Part shown: positions 46,816 to 58,875 of the stretch, one piece after another
How the letters are laid out: every line of letters begins with the position of its first letter
How positions within the stretch are numbered: the first letter of the stretch is position 1
Origin: Rhipicephalus microplus
Lineage: Eukaryota; Arthropoda; Arachnida; Ixodida; Ixodidae
NCBI RefSeq assembly: GCF_043290135.1
Contig: NC_134701.1
Location: 199,788,601 to 199,852,600, forward strand
Reading direction: 5' to 3'
DNA length: 64,000 bases
Notes under the pieces: model-generated
Databases searched by the model: none
What the model saw: the letters and a program-made list of their open reading frames with translations, nothing else
What the model was told of the DNA's origin: nothing
Made by a program: the position numbers and the translations under genes

Positions 46816-46962
46816 TAGGGGATGAATTCACAAAACGTTTTCGTAACTGCACTTTCCGATTGGTCAGCCGGCTTCGCAAATGATATGTCCCGCGTCATGA
46901 TAGGCTTAAATATTCTCCGATGAAAGTATTTAGCTTCACACGTTTTTGTGAATACGGGCCCT
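46816..46962. mobile_element. Short MITE-like element with GTATTCACAAAAAC-type ends
   Basis: GAATTCACAAAACG near the left end and the inverse CGTTTTTGTGAATAC then GGGCCC at the right end form inverted termini about 150 bp apart. No clear target duplication. Confidence 0.5.
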
Positions 46963-47334
46963 CGTGGACGTTCACACGTGAAAAGGGACGAAATGTAATT
47001 TCAAGTCGCTGAGATAACTTCAATGAAATGTGTTTAGTTTATGTAAAATAAACAGCCACAATTCAGAGAGTACTAATGGGCTGAATTTTTATTTGGGCTA
47101 GCAAGCACAAGTTGGACTTGAAGTAAGTCAAAATGAACAAGGATTCATCTGACCTGCGTAATTCGCGAGTTCAGCTTGGTCGAAATGTGAGCGTTTTGAT
47201 TCAATCACGCGTTCCTACATTTTTGCAGCGAAATGTGTTATAAGATCACAACGAGGGCTGTCCGCCGTCACTGGTGTCTGTAACTGATATCACCCGAAGT
47301 AAGAAACAAATGAAATAAGAAAAAAGGTATTCAG
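46963..47334. other. Unresolved
   Basis: Nothing recognised. Confidence 0.3.
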
Positions 47335-47890
47335 GATGAAAAGCGGTTCTAACTTGGGTCCTCTCCGTGGCAGCCAAGTATTCCAATACAAAGTAATGCC
47401 AGTGCTATAAACTTTGTTGCAAAAAACACGCAATAAAGCGCTATGTCAGGATGGAACCACGTCAAAAAGTGAAAAACAGCGTTGTGTAAGAGTAAAATAA
47501 CAACCAGGTGTTACACGATGCGAATTATGTACCCAGGCGTCAAACACTTGGCATTGCGTACGTATGGGTCGTTTTCAATGCTTGCGACCCGTCACGAAGG
47601 GCTCACCAGTCAGTGACCTTTTTTCTCCTCGTCTATAACTTTCGTTCCCCTCTCCCCTTCTAGTGCATGGTAGCGGGGCTCAGCCCTGGTTAACCTCCCT
47701 GCCTGCCTCCTTATGTTCTCTCTCTCTCTTCAGTGTCAACTGCCACCACACCAATTTATGTCGCAGTTGCATTATAGTTGCTTTGGTTGCCCCAGTATAG
47801 TCTACGACGGGCTCTAGAAATGGCACTCTTCCAACTTTCGCTGTGACTGTGTTGCGCTTTCAACGTAGGCCTGGTGATCTGTTTTTTTGT
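47335..47890 (-). mobile_element. tRNA-Gly-module interspersed family, copy C, interrupted
   Basis: The minus-strand module at 47340-47405 reads GGAATACTTGGCTGCCACGG then AGAGGACCCAAGTTAGAACC. The body includes AGTAAAATAACAACCAGGTG. The match to copy A resumes at 47815-47885 (GAAATGGCAC, CGCTGTGACTGTG). The GGGAGGTTAACCAG-type repeat at 47600-47735 lies between. Confidence 0.65.
47600..47735 (-). repeat. GGGAGGTTAACCAG-type repeat inside copy C
   Basis: The inverse of the 32215-32355 repeat: GGTTAACCTCCCTGCC and CTATAACTTTCG with CAGTCAGTGACC at its left edge. Confidence 0.7.
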
Positions 47891-48009
47891 TTTTTTTTTC
47901 AGGCTGAAACCTTTTGAATCAATGAAGCGCAATGGGGCTGAACATCGCAATAGACCGATGCTTATACGACGATGCAAGGGCTGCGTGTAAACACGCCCAT
48001 GCACAGCCC

Positions 48010-48400
48010 GAATCGCGCGAGTGAATGAACAACTTTATTGACGATCCGGCATAAAGGGTGAAGTGGTAGGGGAATTAAAGCGAGACGCTATCGTGCTCGC
48101 ACGTCCCGGAGCAGTAACCTACTCGTGTATACAACCCGTGGGGGCACCGCTTTTGGCCGCAGGCGTTCCAGGATGCCAAGCACGTGCTGGACCACGTCCC
48201 TTTGGTTGCCTGGCTCTCGGCCGATGATTTTGCTACTGATGGCAGTTGGCATTGCTTCTCCTTGGTTACACGGCGGTGGCGCATGGTCCCAGGGGTGAAG
48301 GCGCGAGCCACACAGAGCACGAATCGCATTATTTCGTAGCAGCAGCTGGAAGGTCACACTCTCTCGTGTAAACATGTTTAGCCGATCAGGTTTCCAATAT
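48010..48400 (-). pseudogene. LINE ORF2 C-terminus, homologous to 17570-18208
   Basis: The minus-strand frame includes NQGEAMPTAISSKI, EPGNQRDVVQHVLGILERL and RPKAVPPRV, matching the end of the plus-strand copy. The inverse AATAAA (48034-48040) precedes a GTTCATTCACTC tail. 5'-truncated. Confidence 0.78.
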
Positions 48401-50040
48401 ATTTATCTTGTCTTCTTACCACGAGGACCGGTCGGTCGAAAGACTTGGTTAATCACCCCGTGAAGTTTCTATATAGGTGTAGGGGTCGTATGTTGATAGC
48501 TCTATAGCTTTCCCAATAAGACGGTTTTATTTGCAGTACACGTACAGGTACTTGTAAAGTTTACAAGACTGTATATCGTTGTACACACTACTATAAAAAG
48601 TATAAACAACTTAAAGATAAGACTTTTGTTGCGAACTCAATTAGACGACTAGTTTTTGTGCATATTTTGCCCAGGAAATTTGCGTGAGCAGTAGTTGACC
48701 ATATAGATTACCATCTAGCTCGAACACATCTTGTATATTAAACATTTTGATGTAACGATTTCACGACAGTTGTATTCCAAGAAAACCGAACAACTCGCCC
48801 TTTTCACCAAGAATCTCGCTACGATGTCACGTTATATGCAAATTGATGCGTTGCTTTCAATTTGGTTTGAACCACCCAATAAAATCGGTTTACAGTATGT
48901 CTTTTTCCTGGTAAGTGAAACAGTACAAAAAACATGGTGATGGATGTTGTCTTTTATTCGGTCAATTCGCAGCACCTTTTTAAACGGTAGTAAGCACTGT
49001 GCAATTATTTTTTCGAGCAGTTCCTAGAATGTTTCAAGCTGCCTCATAAACACAGGGAAACGTAACTGTAAATTGCATCTGCAGTAGCTAAGTAGGAGAA
49101 AATAAATATTTTCATTAAAAAATCGGATTTGACGATGTTCTGAATCGGGGTTCATGTCGTTGATCTTTGAGTCCATAAGCCAACAGTTCTCTCCCATAAC
49201 GTCATGTTTAAGCGTGATACCACTATTAGTAAACGAACACGCCACTCGCATTTTAGATTTACGAAATCTCATTCAAGAAACGCTGCTTGCAAGCCGATAC
49301 GGGAACTGTGCAAGACTACGTAGTGAGAGAACAAAAGAAAGCGTTATTATAACAGCTGTGTACACTGACGTAGGCAATTGATGTAGGCATAGAAAGCTCC
49401 TCGCAGAAAGCAAACAGCAACAAAGACTGCGCGTGTTTAAATATAAGAAAAACCGGGAAGCTGAAAAGACTTAGGGTAAGCCAAAGACTAAATATTTCTT
49501 TAGAATCGATTTGTGGTTGTTCGCTTTTCCAGTCATAAAAGCTGTCACTGCGACAACTTACGCGGCATCGTATATCTATGAAGTCAGCCAACACACTGTA
49601 TAATCTATCGCTTACCTATTATATATGACCCTCTTGTGTAACATGAACGTCCATCGAGTAACGTGCACTTCCTCCGTGTGTCCTTTCACGCTACATCATA
49701 TAGCATGTCGCAACACTGAAATTTAATCCACAACGCAAGCATTTCCCCACAACAACGTCCCTTCCAACCCCGATGAAGAAACCAGCGGGAAACCTATTTT
49801 CATACATTTATCATCTAGCCATGAACAAGGCTGTATCTGACGAATTTATACATTTGTAATGTACCTCAAGCACAAGTCCTCGGCGGGAACGAGTTTGACT
49901 TTCCGATCATTCACAAACACAGGCTTTCAGTATTGGAGTATTTGTCTGTGATGTTTGTGTTTGTTGTAGAATAGTATAGCGCGTCGCTTTTTTTTAGCGC
50001 CTGGAACTGGTCAGAGAGATAACCGACCTTAAGCCATAGG
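48401..50040. other. Unresolved 1.6-kb AT-rich stretch
   Basis: Short ORFs only. No recognised repeat or exon. May be intronic or intergenic host sequence. Confidence 0.35.
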
Positions 50041-50420
50041 TCAGCAAGCTCGCTCTCGAGTCGACTCACTCGGACACTCACATCGTCTGAGTGAGTCTGG
50101 TAGAGTGATACCATGGTGAGTTAGTATGTGAGTGAGCCCGGTTGAGAGAAAGTTTTGGGAGTTTGAGACCGAGTGTCTTCGGTGAGCCCTGACCGTAAAG
50201 TACATTCCTTCATTGAGTGAGTGAGCTCTACCATTTTGTGCCAACCTATGCCTGAATCTGTCTTAGAGCAAGGATTAAAACTTAATAAGGCTTCTGGGGT
50301 CCTACCTATATAATAACCGGACATTGCATACATGATGCACATTAAAAAGCATATTGATTGAATGATCGATCGATCGGTCGATCGATCGATTGATTGATTG
50401 ACTGATTGATTGATTGAGCT
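50041..50420. repeat. GAGTGAGT-rich patch and (GATC/GATT)n run
   Basis: Repeated GAGTGAGT units occur at 50085-50225. A GATCGATC then GATTGATT run lies at 50352-50417. Confidence 0.7.
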
Positions 50421-50545
50421 CTTATGTTTTGCATTCGTTGTCTTGTACTCATGCAGTTCCCGCAGAAGTAAATAAAAGGGTATAAACAATATAAGCTTTA
50501 CAGCTTCTTCGTTTTTTGTGTGCAACGTCGATGCGCGTTAAATAA

Positions 50546-51260
50546 TACCCCTGTCACACGAGAAGGTCATTTGCACCTAATGTCATTTAATTAATGTCGT
50601 TTGCACCTAATGAAATTTACATTTATTGACATTAGTTGACTGTCACACGGGGACGTTTAATGTCATTAAAAGAAATTCGCTTCAGAAAAAGAATGAGTTG
50701 CCGAATTCATTCGAATGAGTTTTCATCGTGAAGATGTACTCTCGTCGGAAGAGGGCCATGAACACATTACATAAGAAAGGGTTAATAAATCATCACAAGT
50801 ATTATTATGGTTTTATTTTTAGGTATTGTTTAATTTCTTTGCATACAATTAAACTGAGTCGTTAGAAAAAAATTTGAATATTCTCGTTCACAGCGACATT
50901 CTAAAAAGCGTCGTCGGCCATGTTGGCCATGTCAGCCATGCGATAGTGGCTCCAGTCTCGCCTCGACTTCGCATGAGCTACGAGCTTTTCTTTGGATATT
51001 AGAAAAACTGTATATTAACTTTTCATCTTCAATTTCATACATGTGGAAACATTTTTTATAACCCTTAGTATACATGATAAATTTCTTACACATGCTGCGA
51101 CTGTTTTTTGTTCAATCCCATCTTAGCGACATAGCGATTGCCATCATTTACAAATGACATTATATGTTTCCGTGTAGCATCACACGTCTCCTAATGTCAT
51201 TCGATGTGCCGAATGTCATTTGACGAAAATGACATCAAACTTTCTCGTGTGACAGGGGTA
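50546..51260. mobile_element. 715-bp MITE, Harbinger/PIF-like
   Basis: Perfect 19-bp TIRs: TACCCCTGTCACACGAGAA at 50546-50564 and its inverse at 51242-51260. They are flanked by TAA at 50543-50545 and 51261-51263, the TWA-type duplication of PIF/Harbinger elements. Subterminal AATGTCATT-type units recur in both ends (for example 50578-50660 and 51190-51235). No transposase. Confidence 0.88.
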
Positions 51261-51310
51261 TAACACCAGATGAAGTCAATTTGCAGTGCCCTACACTACA
51301 ACAACGTGTT

Positions 51311-51549
51311 CCCCGCCGCGGTGGTCAAAGGCTAAGGAACTCGCGACCCGCAGGTCGCGGGTTTGAATCCCGGCTGTGGCGGCTGCATTTCCGATGGATG
51401 TGGAAATGTTGTAGACTCGTGTGCTCAGATTTGAGTGCACGTTAAAGAACCCCATGGAGGTGGTCGAAATTTCTGGAGCCCTCCACTACGGCGTCTCTCA
51501 TAATCTTATGGTGGTTTTGGTACGTTAAACCCCACATATCAATCAATCA
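51311..51549 (+). mobile_element. Ruka-like SINE, full length
   Basis: The head has a small change in box A (TGGTCAAAGG) and box B is GGTTTGAATCC. A GGAG insertion precedes the GTGGTCGAAATTT block. Flanks ACACTACAACAACGTGTT (51293-51310) and ACACTACAACGTGTT (51550-51564) are a target duplication with a 3-bp difference. Confidence 0.94.
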
Positions 51550-51564
51550 ACACTACAACGTGTT

Positions 51565-53233
51565 TCGTAATCGTATCACGATCTTGACAAATAATACATC
51601 TACAAATATTGTTATCATTAAACTTTGCTTGTGCCAGCGTATGACGGTAAAAGAAGTGCGAGAACTATAATGCACAAAAAAGGAAAGTGAATGACAGTTG
51701 AAAAAAGTTTCAGCCGGGCCGTCAAGCGTTCCCATAAAGAAGAAGTTGTCTTTACCTGACATGAGCATGTCAAACCAGAGGACAGTGAAATATTGCTGAG
51801 ATGGCAGACAAAAATCTGGAGGCCAAATGCATCAGGGCGGAATTGAAAGGCTTGGTAGGCTTATCCTGTAGAATGATTGATCATCTATGTCGGAATTCTC
51901 GGGTGAGAATCATCACATATATTTCTGTGTTTGCGTAGGCTTTTCAGAGCGTGCCAACAAATATTTAGCTTTATTGCTTTCAGTTGTCTGCCGAACACAA
52001 TTTTCTCACTTTGTTATTTTAGTTGTGCTGACATCTAGAATAGGCGTCATGTATTCTCTGTGTACGAAATCTCATAACACATATGCAGCAAAATGCAGTT
52101 GAAAGTTTTAGGTCGAGTGCGTTTGGCATCCAAATTTTGCATACAAGTGACGAAGAAATTTAGAAGTCGTGAAAGCGTACATTTTCAACGAATAAACTGC
52201 GATGTCAAAAAAACCTTGCGGCAGTCCTGGAATTACTGTTAGAATATTTGTAATCGAGCTTCTACATAGTAGTGCTCTCACTTCGTTTATGCTTCCGATT
52301 GTAGTTTCGTTGCCCGTAACATATACAATTAATAATAAAGACGTAAAATTATCGTCTAGATACTCAGGCCCATAGTTATTTCTATGTAGCCAACGCAAGA
52401 CCTGTGGATACTCTTGCGGCTTCGTTGGGCAGTTATATAATTCGGGTATAAGTCATCCTGCTTTCTTGAGGATTTTCGCATTAGGATGCGCCATAGAACG
52501 TGTCTGCCGCAGGCGGTCATCGGACCCGCTACGCCGTGCTCAGCGAAAAGTCATCATTTCCACTGAACCATGTACGCTGACCACAAGTGTTTATGCACTG
52601 TTTCACGGGCGTGCTTTGGTGCGAACATAGTGGACTGTTAACTTTGCCGTTTTGCAACCGCGAACAGCTATATTAACAGTGATACGGTAGACGCACGTGA
52701 ACGAAAACGGTTGGGTTGGCGCGTTTCAAGACTTCGTTAATTTTCACGTCCCGACATACAAAAGCAATGAAAAAAACATTCGTTTAACGTCCCGAGATAG
52801 CGGCGCCCATGTGTCGGAAGTAAGATCGTCTACACACTCCGTCGGAAGCAGTAAATATTCTATTTTTACTCCGCTAAATTTAGCGCAGCATAAGTCGTGC
52901 GTTGTTTTGAGGGGACTCTGTTTGTAAACAAGCGCTTGTGCCGAGAGTACAAGTCACAACGGCGTCGTGACCTAGCACGCGGCGGGGATGTCTCAGAAGA
53001 GGAAACTGCATTCGTTCATGCGGCCACAGCGAACCACTGTAGCCCCGCTCGACGAAACAAAGTTGTCTGAAGCCAAGAAAGCAGACGTCCCTTGACTTTT
53101 GGGAAACGAGTTTTCCTTGTTGGTGGAATGCCAGTGGTCGAAGGAGTAGTAACGGATCGAAAAAGAAAAAAAGAGTCCTGAGAGACACAGGCAACGATAC
53201 GCCAAATATACGAAGAAATTTCGTTTCAGACCA
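51565..53233. other. Unresolved 1.7-kb stretch
   Basis: Short ORFs. The part after 52990 (SQKRKLHSFMRPQRTTV then EAKKADVP, stop) may be upstream sequence of the gypsy fragment that follows, but no zinc knuckle or protease triad was seen. Confidence 0.35.
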
Positions 53234-53692
53234 TTGCTTGACTGGATCCCTAAGCCAAGTGATCCTAACAGATGGAAAATGCGAAGAGGTTTCACAGGAC
53301 ATACGCTACAGATCCATACGCCATATTTTACTGGAGAAATCAAAGTAATGTGTATCGGTAGCCCTCTTTATGGTGTGATTTTAGACAACCTGTCTGGCGT
53401 CAGAGAGCCCCTCGAGCCAGATCCTAATTGGAGGTGCGCTGTCATTGACGCAAGCGATAAAACATCGACAAACTTCCGCGTAGAACAGACGACACACAAC
53501 GTTTCCGTCACGATCAAGCCACAAGGGGACAAGATAACTCCAATATATGTACCAGCAATAAAGCTTGAAGAAATAAGTAAAGAGGAACTCGCAAAACTAC
53601 AACAGAACGACAAGACGCTCAAGTTCCCTGAATGTTCTCAGCGGCGGGAACACCATCGGCGGGATCTGACCCCCTTCCCCTCTTTATGAGGA
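53234..53692 (+). pseudogene. Ty3/gypsy Pol fragment (end of protease and linker)
   Basis: A 151-residue frame with TGEIKVMCIGSPLYGVILDN then GVREPLEPDPNW, the segment after the aspartic protease in tick gypsy elements. KLEEISKEELAKLQQNDKTL follows, typical of the linker before the reverse transcriptase. The active-site DTG, the reverse transcriptase and integrase are absent. No LTRs belonging to it were found. It lies 0.9 kb left of the LTR element at 54610, on the opposite strand. Confidence 0.7.
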
Positions 53693-54604
53693 CAAAGAAA
53701 AAAGAATCTCACACTCAAATCGCATGGTTTTCTCGTGTGCGGCTAGGTGGTGGTAGTGGTTATAAGATGAGAAAAGGCACCTAATTTCTGCAACCCGGTC
53801 TGGAGCACGACGCAGTGCCTATGTGCGGCTAGGTACACGAAGGGGTTGTATCGTCGTGCATACATACTTAATGTTGTCACTTCCCTTTCACGAATGAGCA
53901 GGAGGCCGTTCATTGTGCGCACCACACGCCGAAGCGACTAGCGTGCACGAACAGCGAGACGCGCAGGCTTCTCGGCTGTTCGCTGCGCTGGTTAGTCTAG
54001 GTGGTGTTGGCCGGTTCCGCCGACGACACGAGCTCGTGCGCGTGTGACGGCCGCGGTCACGACGCAATAAGCAACAAGTGGATCTGCTCCGGAAGCAGAG
54101 CTTCCTTCCTCTTCCTGTCGACGCTTCCAAGAGGGCATGGGCAAAGAGGTTCTTGAAGTGAAGGAGGGTGAAGAGTGGGGTTAAGTGACGCAGTAACTCT
54201 CTCAGGCGAGGAGAATCAGCCGTGCAGGGGCGGGTGATGGGGAAGGGGGGGGGGGAGCTTGCGTTTGCGTGATAAGTGTTTGCCAGCTAGCGCTGGAAAG
54301 TGACGAATAAGGAAACAATCATCAACTGCAGCGAATTCATCTAACGATCCACGGAACTGTCGGAGCGTATGCGCTTTTTTGCGGGTCAGTGCGGCTGTGG
54401 GGCTGGCAAAAACAGGGCTAGACGTTTATTGCGCTCCGCAAAACATCCACCTCTCCTACGGTTTTCCCTTCATTTATTTGCTTTTGTTTGCAGTCAAACA
54501 GCGCAGCATCCTTACAGCATCTCAGTAACAACAACAACAACAACAACAACAAAAGATGGACACGGACGCGCGTTGTGGTGCTTCGGTCGTGAGTACCCGA
54601 CTTG
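53693..54604. other. Unresolved, with (CAA)n at 54527-54552
   Basis: GC-rich in the middle, with a G run at 54246-54255. No domain-bearing ORF. Confidence 0.35.
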
Positions 54605-54609
54605 GTATG

Positions 54610-57600
54610 TGTGATGCGAGGTTCTTGTTGCTGATTTGTTTTTCTCCCGGGCTGAGCCTCAGAGAGTTTTGTTAATAAGGACAAAGCCGTTCGGTTTCCA
54701 GGAAACACACAAAAAGTTTAATTGAAAAGTAAAAAGGCAAAGATTCCTCACAAAACAAAACACTTAATAAACAGTTGACTGGACATGACGAAACACATCT
54801 GTAAACACCCAACAAGAACGTTCAAAGTCAGTAACTAAACCTAACGTTCGAAAGGGGCTGAGTGATGGGAGTAGCGCAAGATATCTGTTCGGTCTCACCC
54901 ACACGCTGAATTCCGCCGACGATGAGCAAACCGGAACGCGGTGATTCCGGCTTCAGGACGCGGGCAGGACGGGGGTGAAGGAACGCTGGCTGCTGACGAC
55001 ACGTCGAGAAACCAGGCCGGAACGTGGTGGCTCTGGCTTTAGGAGTGTGGACCCGTCTGTGACGAGAGAACGCAGGCTGGTGGTGACGCGTCAGAGAACC
55101 AGGGTCGACCTAGTCAAGCAGCTGGGCGCACAGCTCGGGCCCGGAGCCCGACGGCTGTAGCTCGCCTGCCGGAACCAAAGTCCGCAGGCTCTGGAAAGGA
55201 GTTCAGGACCGGATGGCCACGGTCCTTTGGAGCGGGAACACGACGGCAGGAGGCCCCGGCCGGTTGAAGACCTGCAGGCTCGGGTCCTACGCCCGACGGC
55301 CCATCTTCAGCGCCCGGTCTGGTGACGACCTTCCGCTTGCCCCGTCTTCTTCGAACTCTCCTTGCTCTGGTCTGCTCAGGCTCCTGCTTCAGCTCTGGCC
55401 CACTTGTCTCGTTCTCATTGGAGATACTGCTGTCTCGTGGTGTCAAGCCATTGGGCCTTGAAATCTCCGTGTTCGCTGCCCATTGGATGTTTTACCTTTT
55501 GTTTACTTCACGTCCTGCCACGCATCCTCGTGCTCGACGCTCTTTAACGTCGTCATTCTTGTTTAAGCAGCCCCGCACGTGCACTCTGGTATTTCTCCTT
55601 TTGTTTTTTTTTTTTTTCCGTGACGCGCACTTTTCGAAGGCGCGCACTTTGAACGCGCACCACACATCACATACGCCCCCCTTTCATTCAAGTTTTTTTT
55701 TTCTAAAAAAAAAAAAACTGCCGATGAGTGCGCGTTCTGCACTACGTCACAATTAAACCACATATGTCCGCCACACAGTTCACTGCATTGCCCAAAGGTC
55801 CACATTCACTAACCTCAAAATACGCAAGAAGTGAGAAAAAGTATGGACACATCTAGCGGATTGTGAAAATCCCCAAATTAGTAGTACACCACCCCTTTTT
55901 TTATCATATATACCCTATCATCTCAAAAACTATACATCATGTTAATGTTACATTGCATGTAACTTCTTCAAATATTTACAAGCAACACCCTTCCATGGTC
56001 CGCAAACAAGATCCAAAAGAAACCAGCGGGAAATCGAATTTGACGCTTAAGTTATAGCGTCCCGTACAAGACGTTTAACTGCTCTAACCATTTGACAAGA
56101 GTAAGGAATCGGAAGCCAGTGGAAGAATTCTCGACCGTAAGCTCGTATGAACCTAAAGCTGTGTATCACCAGGTTCCCAACCTCGAAATCACAAGCATAC
56201 ACGCTGGAATGTCTGTATGCCAGTCGGAGGCGTTGCCTCCAGGCGCACCAGTACAACCACGCCTGAATCATTTCATCCTTCCCACGAACGCCTTGCTTGA
56301 GCTCGTAAGCCGCTAATCGTTGAGACATCTTAACAGAAGCGACCTCTTCAACCGAAGATGCCAAAGAGCACCAGTCGGCGTCCTTCCTCGTACAATAACC
56401 TGCTGGACCATTACTGCCTTCTGGTTCACTTTCCATCCCTTCAGCTTTCTGTATTGCTTGTTCATCAATACTTTCAACCCTTCTGCCTGGGTCATCGTGA
56501 TTACCCTCATTGTCACATATAGCTGACCTACATTGCAACTCTACTCTCTGTTCTTCAACAAGTGCTTTTGCATTTTGCTCCAATATTCTTCTAAAAGCAT
56601 CATCTACAATTTCCCGAGAACACAAGCCATCTCTCTGTATGGGCAAGTTATAATCATGGTGAAAAACCATGTCCGTAGCGTCTGTTGCTATCTCCAGTGG
56701 CCCAAAACAATAGGTAGCTGCTACATCAGAGCTTTCATTATGGCATTCGCCGGCATTACCTAGGAGACCTTTTATTGCTCCTTCAGCGGAGCTATTCAGA
56801 GGCAATCCTACCTCTGAATAAAGTGCGCTTGACCTCTCACAGGTTTCAAAATACCCTTTACTCTGAATGGAACGTTCTTGTTCCATGCTCACGAAGCATT
56901 CCTGCGCTTCAATAAGCTTATCGAGTCTCCTAGTCTTTTGACTGTTTACCTCCCTGTCATACTCTTTCAGAGTTTCTTTCTCTAGCGAAAGGTCATGACG
57001 AGGTACAGGGTCAGTCTCACGTAAATTCAAATCGCTCCCGATGTAACTGCTTTCAGAGCACACCTCATCCACTGGTTGACTACTCTGGCTCTCAGACCAC
57101 GTATATTCAGCGTTTTCCCTCTCAAGCCACTGCTGCAAATCCTCATATTCTAGTTCCAACAGTCTCTTCTTTTCGCGCATCTCTATCTCGAGCAGCCTTT
57201 TCTTTTCACGCATTTCTAGCTCAAGCTGCTCCTTCTTAGCGCGTGTCTCTCGCTCGAGCTTCTCTCTCCTAGCCCGTGTTTCTCGCTCGAACTCCTCTCT
57301 CTTAGCGTGTGTTTGCAATGCAATCTGCTGCTTTTTAGCGTCACATATCGCAGCCCGTTCCTCACGCTCCCTCTCCATCCGCTCCTCGTACCATACTCTA
57401 AACTCCGCTCCCGTCAGTCCCATTTTATCCGCCAACTCAATTAACTCCCACGTGTTCGTCATCGTGTTAACCGCGTCAAAAAAAATCTACTGGAAAAACA
57501 AACGACTTTGTCCTGTCGCGGACGCCAATTTGTGATGCGGGGTTCTTGTTGCTGATTTTGTTTTTCTCCCGGGCTGAGCCTCAGAGAGTTTTGTTAATAA

Positions 57601-58592
57601 GGACAAAGCCGTTCGGTTTCCAGGAAACACACAAAAAGTTTAATTGAAAAGTAAAAAGGCAAAGATTCCTCACAAAACAAAACACTTAATAAACAGTTGA
57701 CTGGACATGACGAAACACATCTGTAAACACCCAACAAGAACGTTCAAAGTCAGTAACTAAACCTAACGTTCGAAAGGGGCTGAGTGATGGGAGTAGCGCA
57801 AGATATCTGTTCGGTCTCACCCACACGCTGAATTCCGCCGACGATGAGCAAACCGGAACGCGGTGATTCCGGCTTCAGGACGCGGGCAGGACGGGGGTGA
57901 AGGAACGCTGGCTGCTGACGACACGTCGAGAAACCAGGCCGGAACGTGGTGGCTCTGGCTTTAGGAGTGTGGACCCGTCTGTGACGAGAGAACGCAGGCT
58001 GGTGGTGACGCGTCAGAGAACCAGGGTCGACCTAGTCAAGCAGCTGGGCGCACAGCTCGGGCCCGGAGCCCGACGGCTGTAGCTCGCCTGCCGGAACCAA
58101 AGTCCGCAGGCTCTGGAAAGGAGTTCAGGACCGGATGGCCACGGTCCTTTGGAGCGGGAACACGACGGCAGGAGGCCCCGGCCGGTTGAAGACCTGCAGG
58201 CTCGGGTCCTACGCCCGACGGCCCATCTTCAGCGCCCGGTCTGGTGACGACCTTCCGCTTGCCCCGTCTTCTTCGAACTCTCCTTGCTCTGGTCTGCTCA
58301 GGCTCCTGCTTCAGCTCTGGCCCACTTGTCTCGTTCTCATTGGAGATACTGCTGTCTCGTGGTGTCAAGCCATTGGGCCTTGAAATCTCCGTGTTCGCTG
58401 CCCATTGGATGTTTTACCTTTTGTTTACTTCACGTCCTGCCACGCATCCTCGTGCTCGACGCTCTTTAACGTCGTCATTCTTGTTTAAGCAGCCCCGCAC
58501 GTGCACTCTGGTATTTCTCCTTTTGTTTTTTTTTTTTTCCGTGACGCGCACTTTTCGAAGGCGCGCACTTTGAACGCGCACCACACATCACA
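54610..58592 (-). mobile_element. Young Gag-only LTR retrotransposon with 1,062-bp LTRs
   Basis: The LTRs at 54610-55671 and 57531-58592 are both 1,062 bp, begin TGTGATG and end CATCACA. By eye they differ only at one A/G site and in two T-run lengths. The 5-bp target duplication GTATG lies at 54605-54609 and 58593-58597. On the minus strand the primer-binding site TGGCGTCCGCGACAGGAC (57510-57527) follows the 5' LTR. A purine tract (GAAAGGGGGGCG, near 55675-55690) precedes the 3' LTR. The internal 1.86 kb holds one ORF and no Pol. The identical ORFs in both LTRs are not genes. Confidence 0.95.
56047..57462 (-). CDS. 471-residue Gag-like coiled-coil ORF of the LTR element
   Basis: An intact frame starting 50 bp downstream of the primer-binding site. 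Residues 1-30 (WELIELADKMGLTGAEFRVW, then YEERMERERE) resemble the start of tick gypsy Gag proteins. Residues about 28-118 are a charged coiled coil with repeated EMREKKRLLE-type units. The middle (about 120-350) is acidic and Ser/Glu-rich. The last 80 residues (DEMIQAWLYWCAWRQRLRLA through the C-terminal MVRAVKRLVRDAIT) are aromatic and basic. No CCHC zinc knuckle, protease or polymerase motif is present. A canonical capsid core was not recognised. It presumably depends on an autonomous relative for reverse transcription and integration. Confidence 0.75.
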   Translation of the reverse strand: MTNTWELIELADKMGLTGAEFRVWYEERMEREREERAAICDAKKQQIALQTHAKREEFERETRARREKLERETRAKKEQLELEMREKKRLLEIEMREKKRLLELEYEDLQQWLERENAEYTWSESQSSQPVDEVCSESSYIGSDLNLRETDPVPRHDLSLEKETLKEYDREVNSQKTRRLDKLIEAQECFVSMEQERSIQSKGYFETCERSSALYSEVGLPLNSSAEGAIKGLLGNAGECHNESSDVAATYCFGPLEIATDATDMVFHHDYNLPIQRDGLCSREIVDDAFRRILEQNAKALVEEQRVELQCRSAICDNEGNHDDPGRRVESIDEQAIQKAEGMESEPEGSNGPAGYCTRKDADWCSLASSVEEVASVKMSQRLAAYELKQGVRGKDEMIQAWLYWCAWRQRLRLAYRHSSVYACDFEVGNLVIHSFRFIRAYGREFFHWLPIPYSCQMVRAVKRLVRDAIT

Positions 58593-58669
58593 GTATGACG
58601 ACTGCCGAGTCTCACATCTACGCCTTTGGATAAAGTAAATATAAATGTCACTTTATAGATATGGGTGGA

Positions 58670-58875
58670 TTGATGTGAAACTTTCTTTTCAGTCCTGAGG
58701 TGAACGACTCAACGCGTAGCGGACCGCTCCCACGTTGGGACAGTCAGGCCAAGCCCGATCGCCGCGTCGTGGCAGTCCACAGTTGATCCACGACATCGGG
58801 GCTCTTGATAGCGGATATCCACTTGTATTCATTGGGTCTATGCGCTGTAATGAGGAACTCATTAGCCATTCAATT
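58670..58875 (-). pseudogene. LINE ORF2 C-terminal tail, short
   Basis: Inverse of CTTGGCCTGACTGTCCCAAC then GTGGGAGCGGTCCGC. The reading GLGLTVPTWERSATR then stop matches 5180-5470 and 40470-40775. A small deletion shifts the frame upstream. Confidence 0.72.

Noticed and set aside
54975..55460. ORFs of 61, 110 and 82 residues, repeated at 57897-58383
   Set aside because: They lie inside both LTRs in identical form and have no domain.
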